A DNA stretch of 32,639 nt from NCBI GenBank assembly GCA_035634055.1, contig DASQDR010000101.1, positions 1 to 32,639 on the forward strand. Direction: 5' to 3'. This DNA is from JAICTV01 sp035634055 (GTDB taxonomy: Bacteria > Planctomycetota > Phycisphaerae > Tepidisphaerales > Tepidisphaeraceae). How positions within the stretch are numbered: the stretch's first letter is position 1; each line of letters opens with the position of its first letter. Of this stretch, positions 15,118-23,270 are shown in pieces. The notes under the pieces were generated by a model that was not told where the DNA came from, made no database searches, and worked only from the letters and a program-made list of their open reading frames with translations. Both the position numbers and the translations under genes were made by a program.

Positions 15118-17736
15118 CTACACGTCCAGGTTCTTCACTTCCAGCGCGTGCTCCTCGATGAACTGTCGGCGGCGTTCGACGTCCTCGCCCATCAGCACCG
15201 AGAACATGCGCTCGGCCTCGCCGGCCTCCTGGAGCGTGACGCGCAGGAGCACGCGCTTGTTGGGGTCAAGGGTTGTTTCCCACAGCTCCTCGCTGTTCAT
15301 CTCGCCCAGGCCCTTGAAGCGCTTCACCTCGATGCCCTGCTTCCCCTGCTGCAGCACCTGCGGGAGGATCTGCGCGACGCCGGCGATGTCGTTGGTCTTG
15401 CCGCCGTCGTCGCTCACCAGCGCGTACTTGGTCGGCAGCTTCTCGCCGCTGACCGATTCCTCCTGCGTCAGGAAGTAGTCGTCGATGTCGAGCCCGAACT
15501 GCTCGAGCTGGGTGAAGACGCCTTGCAAATCCTTCACCTCGTGCAGCTCCTGGTTTTTCTGGAGGCGGCGCAGGCCGTCGGTCGGCTGCCCGTTGCCGGT
15601 CACCTTGTTCATGTCCTCGTCGGAGACGATCAGGTTCTCGGTGCGCAGGTAAGCGTCGCGCTCGGCGGCGGTGTAGTGAAGCTGCTCCTCCCCCTCGACG
15701 ACCGTGCGGTACATCGGCAAGCGGCCCGACGAGTCGCGGCGGGAGAGGAACTCGGCGAAGTCGATGCCGCGGCGGCCGACGATGGTGATCAGCTCCTCGA
15801 GCTTCTCGAGCTGCTCGATCACGCGCTTGAGCTCATCGCCGCTCAGGCGGCGAACCTCCTTCTTGGCGTCGTCGGCGTCGCGCACGACCAGCGACGTGCC
15901 GTCGGTCCCCAGCGCGGTGAGCGTCTGCCGCATCGCCCGCTCGTTCAGGACGTACTCCGCCTTCTTGCGGCGGGTGACCTGGTAGAGCGGCGGCTGGGCG
16001 ACGAACATCCGCCCGCCGCGGATCAGCTCGGGCATGTGGCGGAAGAAGAACGTCAGCAGCAGCGTGCGGATGTGCGAGCCGTCCACGTCGGCGTCGGTCA
16101 TGATGATGATCTTGCCGTAGCGCCGCTTCTCCATGTTGAAGTCCTCGCGGAACCCGCACCCCAGCGCGCTGATGATGGTGCGGATCGCCTCGTGCGAGAG
16201 CATCTTGACGATGTTGGCCTTCTCCACGTTGAGGATCTTGCCGAACAGCGGCAGGATCGCCTGCACGTTGGAATCGCGCCCCTGCTTGGCGGAGCCGCCG
16301 GCGGAATCGCCCTCGACGAGGAAGATCTCGGTGTCGACGTTGCTCTTGCTGCGGCAGTCGGAGAGCTTGCCCGGCAGCGCGTTGCCCTCCAGGGAATTCT
16401 TCCGCCGGGTCAGGTCGCGCGCCTTGCGCGCCGCCTCCCGCGCCTCGGCGGCGAGCATCCCCTTCTCGAAGATCTGCTTGGCTTCCCGGGGATTCTCCTC
16501 CAGGAACGCGCCGAGCTTCTCGCTCACGGCCGACTGCACGAACCCTTCCACCTCGACGTTGAGCAGCTTGTCCTTCGTCTGGCTCTCGAACGACGGCTCG
16601 GGGATCTTGACCGAGATGACCGCCACGAGCCCCTCGCGCAGGTCGTCGCCGCTGGGGCGGACGTCCTTGAGCCAGCCGGCGCGCTCGGCGTGCTTCAGGA
16701 TGGTCGTCGTCAGCCCGGTCTTGAACCCGGAGAGGTGCGTGCCGCCGTCGTGGTTGTTGATGTTGTTGGCGAAGCTGAGGATCGCCTCGTTGTAGCCGTC
16801 GTTGTACTGGAGCGCCACCTCGACCACGAGCCGCTGGGCCGGGTCTTCCTTGGTGAAGCTGACGACCTGCGACGCGGTGTTCTTCCCTTCGTTGAGGAAC
16901 TGCACGTACTCGGTCAGCCCCTTCTCGTAGCGGTAGACGTCGCGCTTGCCGACGCGCTCGTCCTCGAAGGCGATCTCGACGCCGGCGTTGAGGAACGCCA
17001 GCTCGCGCAGCCGCTTGGCCAGCGTCTCGTGGACGAACTGCACGCCGCCCTTCTCCTCGGTGAAGAGGGTGGGGTCGGGCTTAAAGGTGACCTTGGTGCC
17101 GGTCTTGTTGGCCTTGCCGATGACCTTCAGGTCCGAGCTCTTCACGCCGCGCGCGAACTCCATCTGGTGGACCGCGCCCTCGCGCGAGACCTCGATCTCC
17201 ATCCACTCGCTGACGAAGTTGACCACCGACGCGCCCACGCCGTGCAGCCCGCCGGAGGTCTTGTAGGCCGACTCGTCGTCGTGGCTGAACTTCCCGCCGG
17301 CGCCCAAGGTGGCGAAAACGACCTCGACGGTCGGGATCTTCACCTCGGGATGGATGCCGACCGGAATGCCGCGTCCGTCGTCGACGACCGTGCACGAGCC
17401 GTCGGCGTTGATCTTCACCAGGATGCTCTTGCAGAAGCCCGCCAGCGCCTCGTCGATCGAGTTGTCGACGATCTCGTAGACCAGGTGGTGCAGCCCGCGC
17501 GTGTTGTACCCGCCGATGTACATGCCCGGGCGGGTGCGGACGTGCTCGACGTCGTCGAGCACGCGGATCATGCTCTCGTTGTACGCCTGCGGCACCACCT
17601 CGCCCGGCGCGGCCACGAGCGGCGCGGAGGCGGCGGCGTCGGCAGTGACGGCGGCGGTGGCGTCCCGCTCAACCGCAGCGGCGGGAGCGGCGGGCGGGGT
17701 CGGCTGGGCGTTGTCGTCAACAGGGTTGTCGGCCAT
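15118..17736 (-). CDS. gyrB: DNA gyrase subunit B
   Basis: The 872-residue protein is the ATPase subunit of gyrase. An Ala/Pro-rich extension of about 50 residues precedes the GHKL ATPase (VRTRPGMYIGG, EIVDNSIDEALAG, VVDDGRGIPV, HGVGASVVN). The transducer (QTKDKLLNVEVEG) and TOPRIM domain (EIFLVEGDSAGGSA, MTDADVDGSHIRTLL) follow. About 190 residues, containing a charged coiled segment, are inserted before the final IEVKRFKGLGEMN, as in many Gram-negative GyrB proteins. ATG 17736 with GGAG nine bases upstream is chosen over a start 27 codons earlier. gyrA is not in the window. The 232 bases to the divergent gene at 17969 have no firm promoter. Confidence 0.96.
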   Translation of the reverse strand: MADNPVDDNAQPTPPAAPAAAVERDATAAVTADAAASAPLVAAPGEVVPQAYNESMIRVLDDVEHVRTRPGMYIGGYNTRGLHHLVYEIVDNSIDEALAGFCKSILVKINADGSCTVVDDGRGIPVGIHPEVKIPTVEVVFATLGAGGKFSHDDESAYKTSGGLHGVGASVVNFVSEWMEIEVSREGAVHQMEFARGVKSSDLKVIGKANKTGTKVTFKPDPTLFTEEKGGVQFVHETLAKRLRELAFLNAGVEIAFEDERVGKRDVYRYEKGLTEYVQFLNEGKNTASQVVSFTKEDPAQRLVVEVALQYNDGYNEAILSFANNINNHDGGTHLSGFKTGLTTTILKHAERAGWLKDVRPSGDDLREGLVAVISVKIPEPSFESQTKDKLLNVEVEGFVQSAVSEKLGAFLEENPREAKQIFEKGMLAAEAREAARKARDLTRRKNSLEGNALPGKLSDCRSKSNVDTEIFLVEGDSAGGSAKQGRDSNVQAILPLFGKILNVEKANIVKMLSHEAIRTIISALGCGFREDFNMEKRRYGKIIIMTDADVDGSHIRTLLLTFFFRHMPELIRGGRMFVAQPPLYQVTRRKKAEYVLNERAMRQTLTALGTDGTSLVVRDADDAKKEVRRLSGDELKRVIEQLEKLEELITIVGRRGIDFAEFLSRRDSSGRLPMYRTVVEGEEQLHYTAAERDAYLRTENLIVSDEDMNKVTGNGQPTDGLRRLQKNQELHEVKDLQGVFTQLEQFGLDIDDYFLTQEESVSGEKLPTKYALVSDDGGKTNDIAGVAQILPQVLQQGKQGIEVKRFKGLGEMNSEELWETTLDPNKRVLLRVTLQEAGEAERMFSVLMGEDVERRRQFIEEHALEVKNLDV

Positions 17737-17953
17737 TGAATGCGTCTCCGATGGCGCCCGTCCGGAAGGTCGAACTGGCGCCCGTTTGATCTTCCCCAAA
17801 GCTCGGCGGCGACCCACGGGACGGGGTCGGTTTAGAGCCCTTCAGTATCGCAAAAAGTTCTGGCAGATTCTATGGTTGCGCGACGGAAAGCTCCACCGGC
17901 CTCAGCCGGGCGGGCGCGCGGTTTCTGGCTTGCGGCGCCAGCTTCTTGAGCCC

Positions 17954-17959
17954 TACCAT
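17954..17959 (+). promoter_or_regulatory. Candidate -10 element of the HEAT/TPR gene
   Basis: TACCAT lies nine bases before GTG 17969, with TTGCGG 18 bases further upstream as a weak -35. There is no ribosome site, so the transcript may have almost no leader. Confidence 0.3.
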
Positions 17960-17968
17960 CTCGCGCAC

Positions 17969-19711
17969 GTGACGCACCGTTTTCCCAGCGCCTTCGTCAC
18001 CCTCTGCTGCGCCGTCGCGCTCGCGGGCGCGGTCGCCGGCGGCGATGCCCGGGCGGAGCCGGTTCCGGACGACGGTTGGGGCATCCCGCCGCTGATCGAG
18101 TCTCTGTCCGACCCCGACACCGCCGTCCGCAAGCGGGCGAGCGACCGCCTGATCGCCATCGGCACGCCCGCCCGCCCGCAAGTGCTGGAGGCGGCGAAGT
18201 CCGATGACCCGGAGCGCCGCGCGCAGGCGGCGGCCATCCTCAAGCAGATGCCCTGGGAGGCACGCGAGGACCCGCCCGAGGTCCGCGCCGCGCTGGAGCG
18301 GTACGGCCCGGCGACGGACTCCGGGAAGATCGTCATCCTCCGCCGGCTCGACGAGATGGACGCCGTCGGCGCGCTGCTGCGGCTGCTGAACGAGGAGCCG
18401 AGCGACCGCCTGCGCTGGTCGGTCGTGATGACGCTGTGGGACGATCGCTCGGCCAAGAGCCACAAGCTGCTGCGCGAGATGGTGCCGGCCGAGAACGACC
18501 CGCCGGCGCTGACGCTCGCGGGGCGGGTGTGGTTCGACGCGGACAAGGCCAAGGCGCTGGCTTTCCTCCGCCGGGCAATCGACGCGGAAGCGGCGCGGCC
18601 GAGCGACGACAGCGGGCTGCTCGCCTTCGCGTACGACCAGCTCGTCGCTTCCGCCATTGAGCGGCACGCGTACGACGAGGCGGCGGAGCTGCTGCGGCGG
18701 CAGGTGCCGCGCGACCTGAGCCGCCGCCGCCGCTCGCGCCGCGCCACCGACGGCACCTCGCCCAGCCTCGCCAAGCTGCTGGCGTTGCACGAGTACTTCG
18801 GTCCACTGGAAAAGTTCGAGTGGGACCGGCGGACCTGGCCGGTCGGCGGCATTGCCGGGGAAGTTGATCCCGTCGCGCCGGACGTCGCCGAGCGCGTTAC
18901 CCGGTTGTTCGCCCGGCTCGGCGTCGCCCCGCCGGTGCCGCTGCGGATAACGGCGGAGCTGGAGGCGGACGACCGCTACGCCGCCAGCGCGTTCCTCGTC
19001 CGCCACGAGCTGTCCGACGCCGCCGAGGCCGAGCTTCGGCTGGCGCTGGCGGCGAGGAAGCCGCGGCAGGACCGCGACCAGTGGGAGGCCAACCTCCTGT
19101 TCCTGCTCGCCCAGATCACGGGCGCGCGCGACGAGGACGACGCCACCGCCGAGCTGCTCCAGCGCGCCCTGACGATCAAGAACCGCAACCAGTTCCAGAT
19201 CACCGGCCGCGCCGGCGACGACGACGTCTGGGCCGAGCTGCACTGGCGCCGCGCCCGCGCCGCGCAAAAGCGCGGTGACGTCGCGGCGGCGGAGCAGGAC
19301 CTGAAGAACCTCAAGCAGTTCACCCCGTCCAACACTGACACCGCCATCGGCATCGTCAATTGGCTCAAGGAAACGAACCGCCCCGCCCAGGCGAGGGATT
19401 TGTTCGACCGAATCTACGAGGCGGCCAAGATTCGCCTCGACGCCTCTCCCGCCAAGGCCGGCCCGCGCAACGACCTCGCCTGGCTCTGCGCCCGCACCGG
19501 CGAGCGGCTGAAGGAGGCGCGCGACATGGCGCAGGCCGCCGTGGACGAGATGCCCGACAACGGCGCCTTCCTCGACACCCTGGCCGAAGCCACCTACCGC
19601 CTGGGCGACCGCGACAAGGCCATCGAGTTGGAACTGCGCGCCATGCAGCTCAGCCCGGACAAGAAGTTCATGACCGAGCAGTTAGAACGCTTCCGCGCCG
19701 GCAAGCCTTAA
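17969..19711 (+). CDS. Secreted HEAT- and TPR-repeat protein
   Basis: From GTG 17969 the protein has 580 residues. Its signal peptide runs through VTLCCAVALAGAVAGGDARA, with cleavage near residue 29. HEAT-type helices follow (LIESLSDPDTAVRKRASDRL and a second repeat), then a long all-helical middle. The C-terminal TPR units include NDLAWLCARTGERLKEARDM and GAFLDTLAEATYRLGDRDKA. The open frame extends 156 codons further upstream but that part runs antisense to the gyrB start and lacks a signal. It is probably a periplasmic protein-interaction scaffold; its partners are unknown. It lies divergent from gyrB and 62 bases before the PTPS gene. Confidence 0.8.
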   Translation: MTHRFPSAFVTLCCAVALAGAVAGGDARAEPVPDDGWGIPPLIESLSDPDTAVRKRASDRLIAIGTPARPQVLEAAKSDDPERRAQAAAILKQMPWEAREDPPEVRAALERYGPATDSGKIVILRRLDEMDAVGALLRLLNEEPSDRLRWSVVMTLWDDRSAKSHKLLREMVPAENDPPALTLAGRVWFDADKAKALAFLRRAIDAEAARPSDDSGLLAFAYDQLVASAIERHAYDEAAELLRRQVPRDLSRRRRSRRATDGTSPSLAKLLALHEYFGPLEKFEWDRRTWPVGGIAGEVDPVAPDVAERVTRLFARLGVAPPVPLRITAELEADDRYAASAFLVRHELSDAAEAELRLALAARKPRQDRDQWEANLLFLLAQITGARDEDDATAELLQRALTIKNRNQFQITGRAGDDDVWAELHWRRARAAQKRGDVAAAEQDLKNLKQFTPSNTDTAIGIVNWLKETNRPAQARDLFDRIYEAAKIRLDASPAKAGPRNDLAWLCARTGERLKEARDMAQAAVDEMPDNGAFLDTLAEATYRLGDRDKAIELELRAMQLSPDKKFMTEQLERFRAGKP

Positions 19712-19760
19712 CCTCCCCTTTCGCCGGGATGCGATCGACCCACCCCGCCGGCGCACCGGC

Positions 19761-19766
19761 TACAAT
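19761..19766 (+). promoter_or_regulatory. Candidate -10 element placing the PTPS gene on a leaderless transcript
   Basis: TACAAT (five of six matches to TATAAT) lies seven bases before ATG 19774 and no ribosome site is present. The following bases CCGCGGCATG resemble the moaC context (CGCGGCATG). No clear -35 is seen. Confidence 0.4.
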
Positions 19767-19773
19767 CCGCGGC

Positions 19774-20574
19774 ATGTTCCGCCTCACGCGCGAGGTTCGC
19801 TTCGCCGTCAACGCGACGACCGACGATCAGCTCCGGCAGAAGCCGAGCAACAGCTTTGGCGGCTATCCATCGCTGACCGGCCTCGGGCACTACTTCCGCC
19901 TGCGGGCGACGCTCACCGGCGACCTCGAGCCGTCCAGCAACTATCTCCTGAACATCAAGCAGATCGACCAGGTCCTGCGCGACGTCGCGATCCCGCGCGT
20001 GTCAGCGGTCGTTCGCGATCATCCGTCGACCTTTGGCACCGGCGGGCGGCTCGTCGCGCAACTGTTCGACGACCTGCGGGGATCGTGGTCGCCGGCCGGG
20101 CTGGATCAACTGTCGCTGGAGCTGTCGCCCACCCTGTCCGTCGGATGCCGCGCCGAGGAGTTCCCGATGACCCGACTGAGCCAGCGCTTCGAGTTTTCCG
20201 CCACGCACCGGCTGCACAACCCGAAGCTCTCCGACGAGCAAAACCGCCGGACCTACGGCAAGTGCAACAACCCGCACGGGCACGGTCACAACTACGAGGT
20301 CCAGGTGACGCTGCGCGGCGAGCCGGACGAGCGCGGTGTGCTGGTGGACGTGCCGGCGTTCGAGCGGGTGGTGGCCGAGGCGGTGATCGACCGCTTCGAC
20401 CACAAGAATCTCAACGCCGAGCTGCCGGAGTTCCGCGAGCGAATCCCCAGCGTGGAGAACATCGCGCAGGTGATCTACCGCCTGCTCAAGCCGCGCTTCG
20501 CCGCCGCCCGCGCCGAGCTGGCGGCCGTCACGGTTTGGGAGACGCCCAAGACCTGGTGCGAGTACAGCGAGTGA
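19774..20574 (+). CDS. queD: Two-domain 6-pyruvoyl-tetrahydropterin synthase / QueD-like protein
   Basis: The protein has 266 residues, about twice the usual QueD/PTPS length. Residues 132-266 are a complete domain: FSATHRLHN with His145, then YGKCNNPHGHGHNYEV with the catalytic Cys164 and zinc-ligand histidines, VLVDVPAF, FDHKNLN and the terminal Glu region VTVWETPKTW. Residues 1-131 look like a second, worn copy: GLGHYFRLRATLTGD and LEPSSNYLLNIKQID align with the core, but the zinc histidines and the cysteine are missing. The C-terminal domain could make 6-carboxytetrahydropterin for queuosine or act in another pterin route. Which one it is cannot be decided here; gluQ in this window makes queuosine plausible. 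Confidence 0.82.
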   Translation: MFRLTREVRFAVNATTDDQLRQKPSNSFGGYPSLTGLGHYFRLRATLTGDLEPSSNYLLNIKQIDQVLRDVAIPRVSAVVRDHPSTFGTGGRLVAQLFDDLRGSWSPAGLDQLSLELSPTLSVGCRAEEFPMTRLSQRFEFSATHRLHNPKLSDEQNRRTYGKCNNPHGHGHNYEVQVTLRGEPDERGVLVDVPAFERVVAEAVIDRFDHKNLNAELPEFRERIPSVENIAQVIYRLLKPRFAAARAELAAVTVWETPKTWCEYSE

Positions 20575-20632
20575 TCCGCGCGACAGCGGTGACCACCTCG
20601 CGCGCTCGCTCGCTTGCTCGATGCCTTGCCCG

Positions 20633-20689
20633 CAGCCTCCGGCAGCATCGAGCGCCGCCCCACAGCCTCCGGCAGCATCGAGCGCCGCC
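20633..20689. repeat. Two-copy 30-base tandem repeat
   Basis: A 27-base sequence starting CAGCCTCCGGCAGC is repeated exactly at 20633-20659 and 20663-20689. Each copy contains GCATCGAGC, complementary to GCTCGATGC at 20616-20624, so two alternative 9-bp hairpins compete for the same left arm. It lies just after the PTPS gene. Confidence 0.8.
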
Positions 20690-20775
20690 AGCGGGCGCAT
20701 TACACGCCCCGCCGCTGCCGCCGCTGGATTCGGCGCTGTCGGCCGTCGCGGCTCGTCTTAGGATCGCCCGGGTTA

Positions 20776-20804
20776 AGGGCGGACCCACGTGCCGCCCTCT
20801 TTTT
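20776..20804 (+). terminator. Intrinsic terminator immediately before the small Gln-rich gene
   Basis: AGGGCGG (20776-20782) and CCGCCCT (20792-20798) form a 7-bp GC stem with a nine-base loop. C then five Ts follow (20800-20804). This is the clearest Rho-independent terminator in the window. It would end the PTPS transcript, yet it lies only 17 bases before the next ATG, so it may also act as an attenuator for that gene. Confidence 0.8.
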
Positions 20805-20821
20805 CAACCAGAGGTGCGACC

Positions 20822-21046
20822 ATGCCCGACCAGAACCAACAGCAGCAGCAGAAGTCCGTCGGCGACGACGCCAACCGCGGCCCGGGGCGAGATGATCCGT
20901 CCCGCTCCCCCGAGGCCGGCGATCCGTTGGAGTCCGGCCGCCAGCACGGCCGCCTGATCGACGAGCAGGGCACGCCCGCCGACGAAAACCCCACCGGCAA
21001 GGGCGGCGACACCGACCTCGAATCCGGCCGCCACGGGACAAAGTAA
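20822..21046 (+). CDS. Small hydrophilic, probably disordered protein
   Basis: The 74-residue protein begins MPDQNQQQQQKSVGDD. It is rich in Gly, Asp, Gln and Arg, has no Cys or Trp, no hydrophobic segment and no known domain. Composition resembles small stress-induced hydrophilic proteins, but no family is recognised. AGAGG at 20810-20814 is well placed for ATG 20822. The intrinsic terminator directly upstream means transcription must either read through it or begin inside or after it. No partner gene is evident; the RTX gene is convergent to it. Confidence 0.6.
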   Translation: MPDQNQQQQQKSVGDDANRGPGRDDPSRSPEAGDPLESGRQHGRLIDEQGTPADENPTGKGGDTDLESGRHGTK

Positions 21047-21064
21047 TCCCCGACCGCGCAGCAA

Positions 21065-21169
21065 ACGTGGCACGGGCGCCTCGCCCGTGCAGCAATCGCG
21101 GAGCGAGCAGCGAGGCGCAAGACGTGGCACGGGCGCCTCGCCCGTGCAGCAATCGCGGAGCGAGCAGCG
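21065..21169. repeat. Two copies of a 48-base repeat carrying a GGGCG-type hairpin
   Basis: Bases 21065-21112 and 21122-21169 are identical over 48 positions (period 57). Each contains a perfect 9-bp hairpin, GCACGGGCG and CGCCCGTGC around CCT (21070-21090 and 21127-21147). Very similar hairpins are scattered through planctomycete and verrucomicrobial genomes as I recall. A related one is at 29314-29347. Apart from these and the terminator, 21047-21371 holds no gene. Confidence 0.85.
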
Positions 21170-21317
21170 GGCAAGGAGCAGGCGGCACCTGTGCCGGCGC
21201 GGACGGTGCCGCCGTCGTTGGAGTAGCCGGATCGGACGCCGATCGACCTCCGCGGCGAAGATGAACTCCGCCGTCCGCTCCGCACCTCCCGGCATCGCAG
21301 CGCCGCTCCAAACAAGA

Positions 21318-21344
21318 GCAGGCCCGCGGCGATCGCGGGCCTGC
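21318..21344 (-). terminator. Intrinsic terminator of the LEPR-XLL/RTX gene
   Basis: GCAGGCCCGCG (21318-21328) and CGCGGGCCTGC (21334-21344) form an 11-bp stem with a five-base loop. On the minus strand it is followed by TCTTGTTTGG, and it lies 28 bases after the RTX stop codon. Confidence 0.75.
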
Positions 21345-21371
21345 CCGTTCAGGGGGAGGGGGGACCGTGCG

Positions 21372-22502
21372 TTAGTAGATTCGGTGGTGGGAGAAGACGC
21401 TGACGGCGGTGCCCGCGTTGGTGGCGGAATCGCCGGCGACGCTGTCGGTTCCATCGCCGCCGGTGGTGGTGTCGCCGCTACCGCCACCGCCGTGGTGGTG
21501 GTGGCCGCCGCGCCCGCCGCGCCCGCCGTGGCCGAATCCGTGACCGAATCCGAACCCGCCGCCGCCGAAGCCGCCCCCGCCAAACCCGCCCCCGCCGAAC
21601 CCGCCCCCGCCGAACCCGCCCCCGCCGAACCCGCCGCCGGGGAAGGTGATTTCAGGGCTACCCTCCTCGACCACGTCGGTGCCGCCGGAGCCGCCGGTAA
21701 CGCTGTCAGTTCCGTCACCGCCGTAGATGGTGTCGTTGCCCGCGGAGCCGGTGACGGTGTCGTTGCCGTCGTCGCCGTACAGGCGGCTGTTGGCGGCGCT
21801 GGAGGTGACAAGATCGTTGCCGTCGCCGCCGTGGACGTTGAGGGTGCCGGCGTTCTCGCGGCCGCCGGAGATGGTGTCGTTTCCGCCGCCGCCGTTGATC
21901 TTGCTGGAGCCGGAGCCGACGGCGATGACGTCGTCGCCGTCGCCGCCGCTCACGTTGTTGCGGCCGTTGCCGCCGTTGACCGTGTCGGCGCCGTCGCCGG
22001 CGACGATGAAGTCGGACGCGCCCTTGCCGTTGATCACGTCGTCGCCGGAGCCGGCATAGATGAACTCCCGTCCGGTGCCGCCGGTGATGGTGTCGTTGCC
22101 GTCTCCGCCGGAGAGGTTGTTTCGGCCGGCGCCGGTGGCGGTGATGGTGTCGTCGCCGGCGCCGCCGTGCGCGGAGCTGCGGTCGTTGTTGAGGGTGATG
22201 TCGTCATCGCCGTCGCCGCCCGTCACGCCCACGCGGGCCTTGACGTCGGCCTCGACGGTGACGGTATCGTCACCCGCGCCGGCGCCGACGAACACGCCGC
22301 GCAGCTCGTCGACAGCGGCCGAGCCAATGACCGAATCGCCGACGGAGGCCTCGACGCTCGCGCCGTCCGCGCTCAGGCCGATGGTGATTTCCTCGCCCGC
22401 GTCGGTGCCGGTGACGACGAAGAGGTTGTGGTCGTTCAGAACGGCCGTCGCGTCGAGCATCTTTCGGGTCTCAAGCGGTTCGAAGTAGCGTTGGCGTCTC
22501 AC
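21372..22502 (-). CDS. LEPR-XLL surface protein with RTX calcium-binding repeats
   Basis: The protein has 376 residues from GTG 22502, set by a perfect AGGAGGT (22510-22516) seven bases upstream. The N-terminus RRQRYFEPLETRKMLDA is the LEPR-XLL motif found on large planctomycete surface or secreted proteins in place of a usual signal. About 80-280 holds ten or more RTX nonapeptides of the GGxGxDxxx type (GGAGDDTITA, GGDGNDTITG, GGGGNDTISG), which fold as a calcium-bound beta roll. Then come six GGGGF units, a Gly/Arg/His stretch and a final RTX-like unit. It has no enzyme domain, so it is likely an adhesin or surface-layer-type protein. It is small for its class. Confidence 0.85.
   Translation of the reverse strand: MRRQRYFEPLETRKMLDATAVLNDHNLFVVTGTDAGEEITIGLSADGASVEASVGDSVIGSAAVDELRGVFVGAGAGDDTVTVEADVKARVGVTGGDGDDDITLNNDRSSAHGGAGDDTITATGAGRNNLSGGDGNDTITGGTGREFIYAGSGDDVINGKGASDFIVAGDGADTVNGGNGRNNVSGGDGDDVIAVGSGSSKINGGGGNDTISGGRENAGTLNVHGGDGNDLVTSSAANSRLYGDDGNDTVTGSAGNDTIYGGDGTDSVTGGSGGTDVVEEGSPEITFPGGGFGGGGFGGGGFGGGGFGGGGFGGGGFGFGHGFGHGGRGGRGGHHHHGGGGSGDTTTGGDGTDSVAGDSATNAGTAVSVFSHHRIY
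21550..21640 (-). repeat. 15-base tandem repeat coding GGGGF units
   Basis: About six copies of a 15-base unit (CCGCCCCCGCCGAAC on the + strand) encode Gly-Gly-Gly-Gly-Phe repeats within the RTX gene. Copies are nearly identical, so slippage could vary the linker without shifting the frame. Confidence 0.8.
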
Positions 22503-22860
22503 GGTGATGACCTCCTGCGATGTAGGGAGCGGAGGCGACGCGCGCGACCCGCCGCGCCGATGCGTCCTCCGCCCGCCGCCGTGCCGATGCGTTCCCGCGC
22601 AACCGAGCCCGCGGCTTTCCGATGAAGGATTCGTTCCCCAGGGCGGGGCGTTTCTTCCGAGGCGGGTGAGAAAATATCCCGCACGGCCGAGGGCGGTGCC
22701 ACCGCCTCTCCGCATCCGCACGCGCCGACGCAAAGAGTCGAACTCGCCGCTCCGCCCTCACATTTCGGCCGACACTGGCGGTTTCCGTTGCTATGTTGCT
22801 CGATGCGGGGCGTGACGCCGGGGGACGGAGGTCGAGCGAGCGATGGAAATAGCGATTGGT
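22503..22860. other. Upstream region of the RTX gene
   Basis: This 358-base stretch has no credible gene on either strand. It contains the RTX ribosome site (22510-22516) and a short hairpin GGCGGT, GCC, ACCGCC near 22704. It has GCCGATGCGT twice near 22556-22600. I see no clear promoter. Confidence 0.4.
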
Positions 22861-23155
22861 CGAAAACGAACCCAATCCCGGCGTGCGTGCGAATCGGCGA
22901 AACGAACCCGATTTCCCGGAGCGCGCCATATGCGAAACGGCGAAAACGAACCCAATCCTTGGATCGCAGCACATACAAAACGGCGAAAACGAACCCAATT
23001 TTCGGATCACGGAACATCCAAAGAGCGAAAACGAACCCAATTTACGTCGCGCGGAACATGCTGACGGCGAAACGAAGCCAATTTCGCCTGCGTCACTGAG
23101 CCGGCGCGTCCCCGGACTGCCGCCGAAAGCGTGCTCGCGAAAACAAACCCAATTT
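22861..23155. repeat. Seven-unit spaced array of the motif CGAAAACGAACCCAATTT
   Basis: Units begin at 22861, 22898, 22941, 22984, 23026, 23068 and 23138. The spacing is 37, 43, 43, 42, 42 and 70 bases. The core of 16-18 bases has zero to three changes per copy; some copies have one A fewer. The 24-26 bases between cores are unrelated to each other. GC content is lower than nearby. It lies between the RTX and GH127 genes, which are divergent. Open frames through it give only repeated Asn-Glu-Pro-Asn-type peptides and are not counted as genes. Confidence 0.9.
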
Positions 23156-23270
23156 CTGCCCGCGACGCGCGATCCCAGTTCCCTGACATCTTGAGTGCCC
23201 GCTCCCTTCCCCTACCATGGGCGGGCTTGACCGCAAGCGGTTTCCTATTCAAGCGTTACGAGGTGAGATG

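Noticed and set aside
15148..17739. 863-codon + strand open frame opposite gyrB
   Set aside because: Its Leu/Val/Asp-rich translation is the mirror of conserved gyrB codons and shows no domain.
22861..23155. CRISPR array
   Set aside because: Repeats are only 16-18 bases, vary between copies in sequence and length, spacing is uneven, and no cas gene is in the window.
22856..23194. Protein-coding frames with repeated NEPN or KTNPI peptides
   Set aside because: All three frames of the + strand and the minus strand are open through the array, and the peptides merely mirror the DNA repeat.
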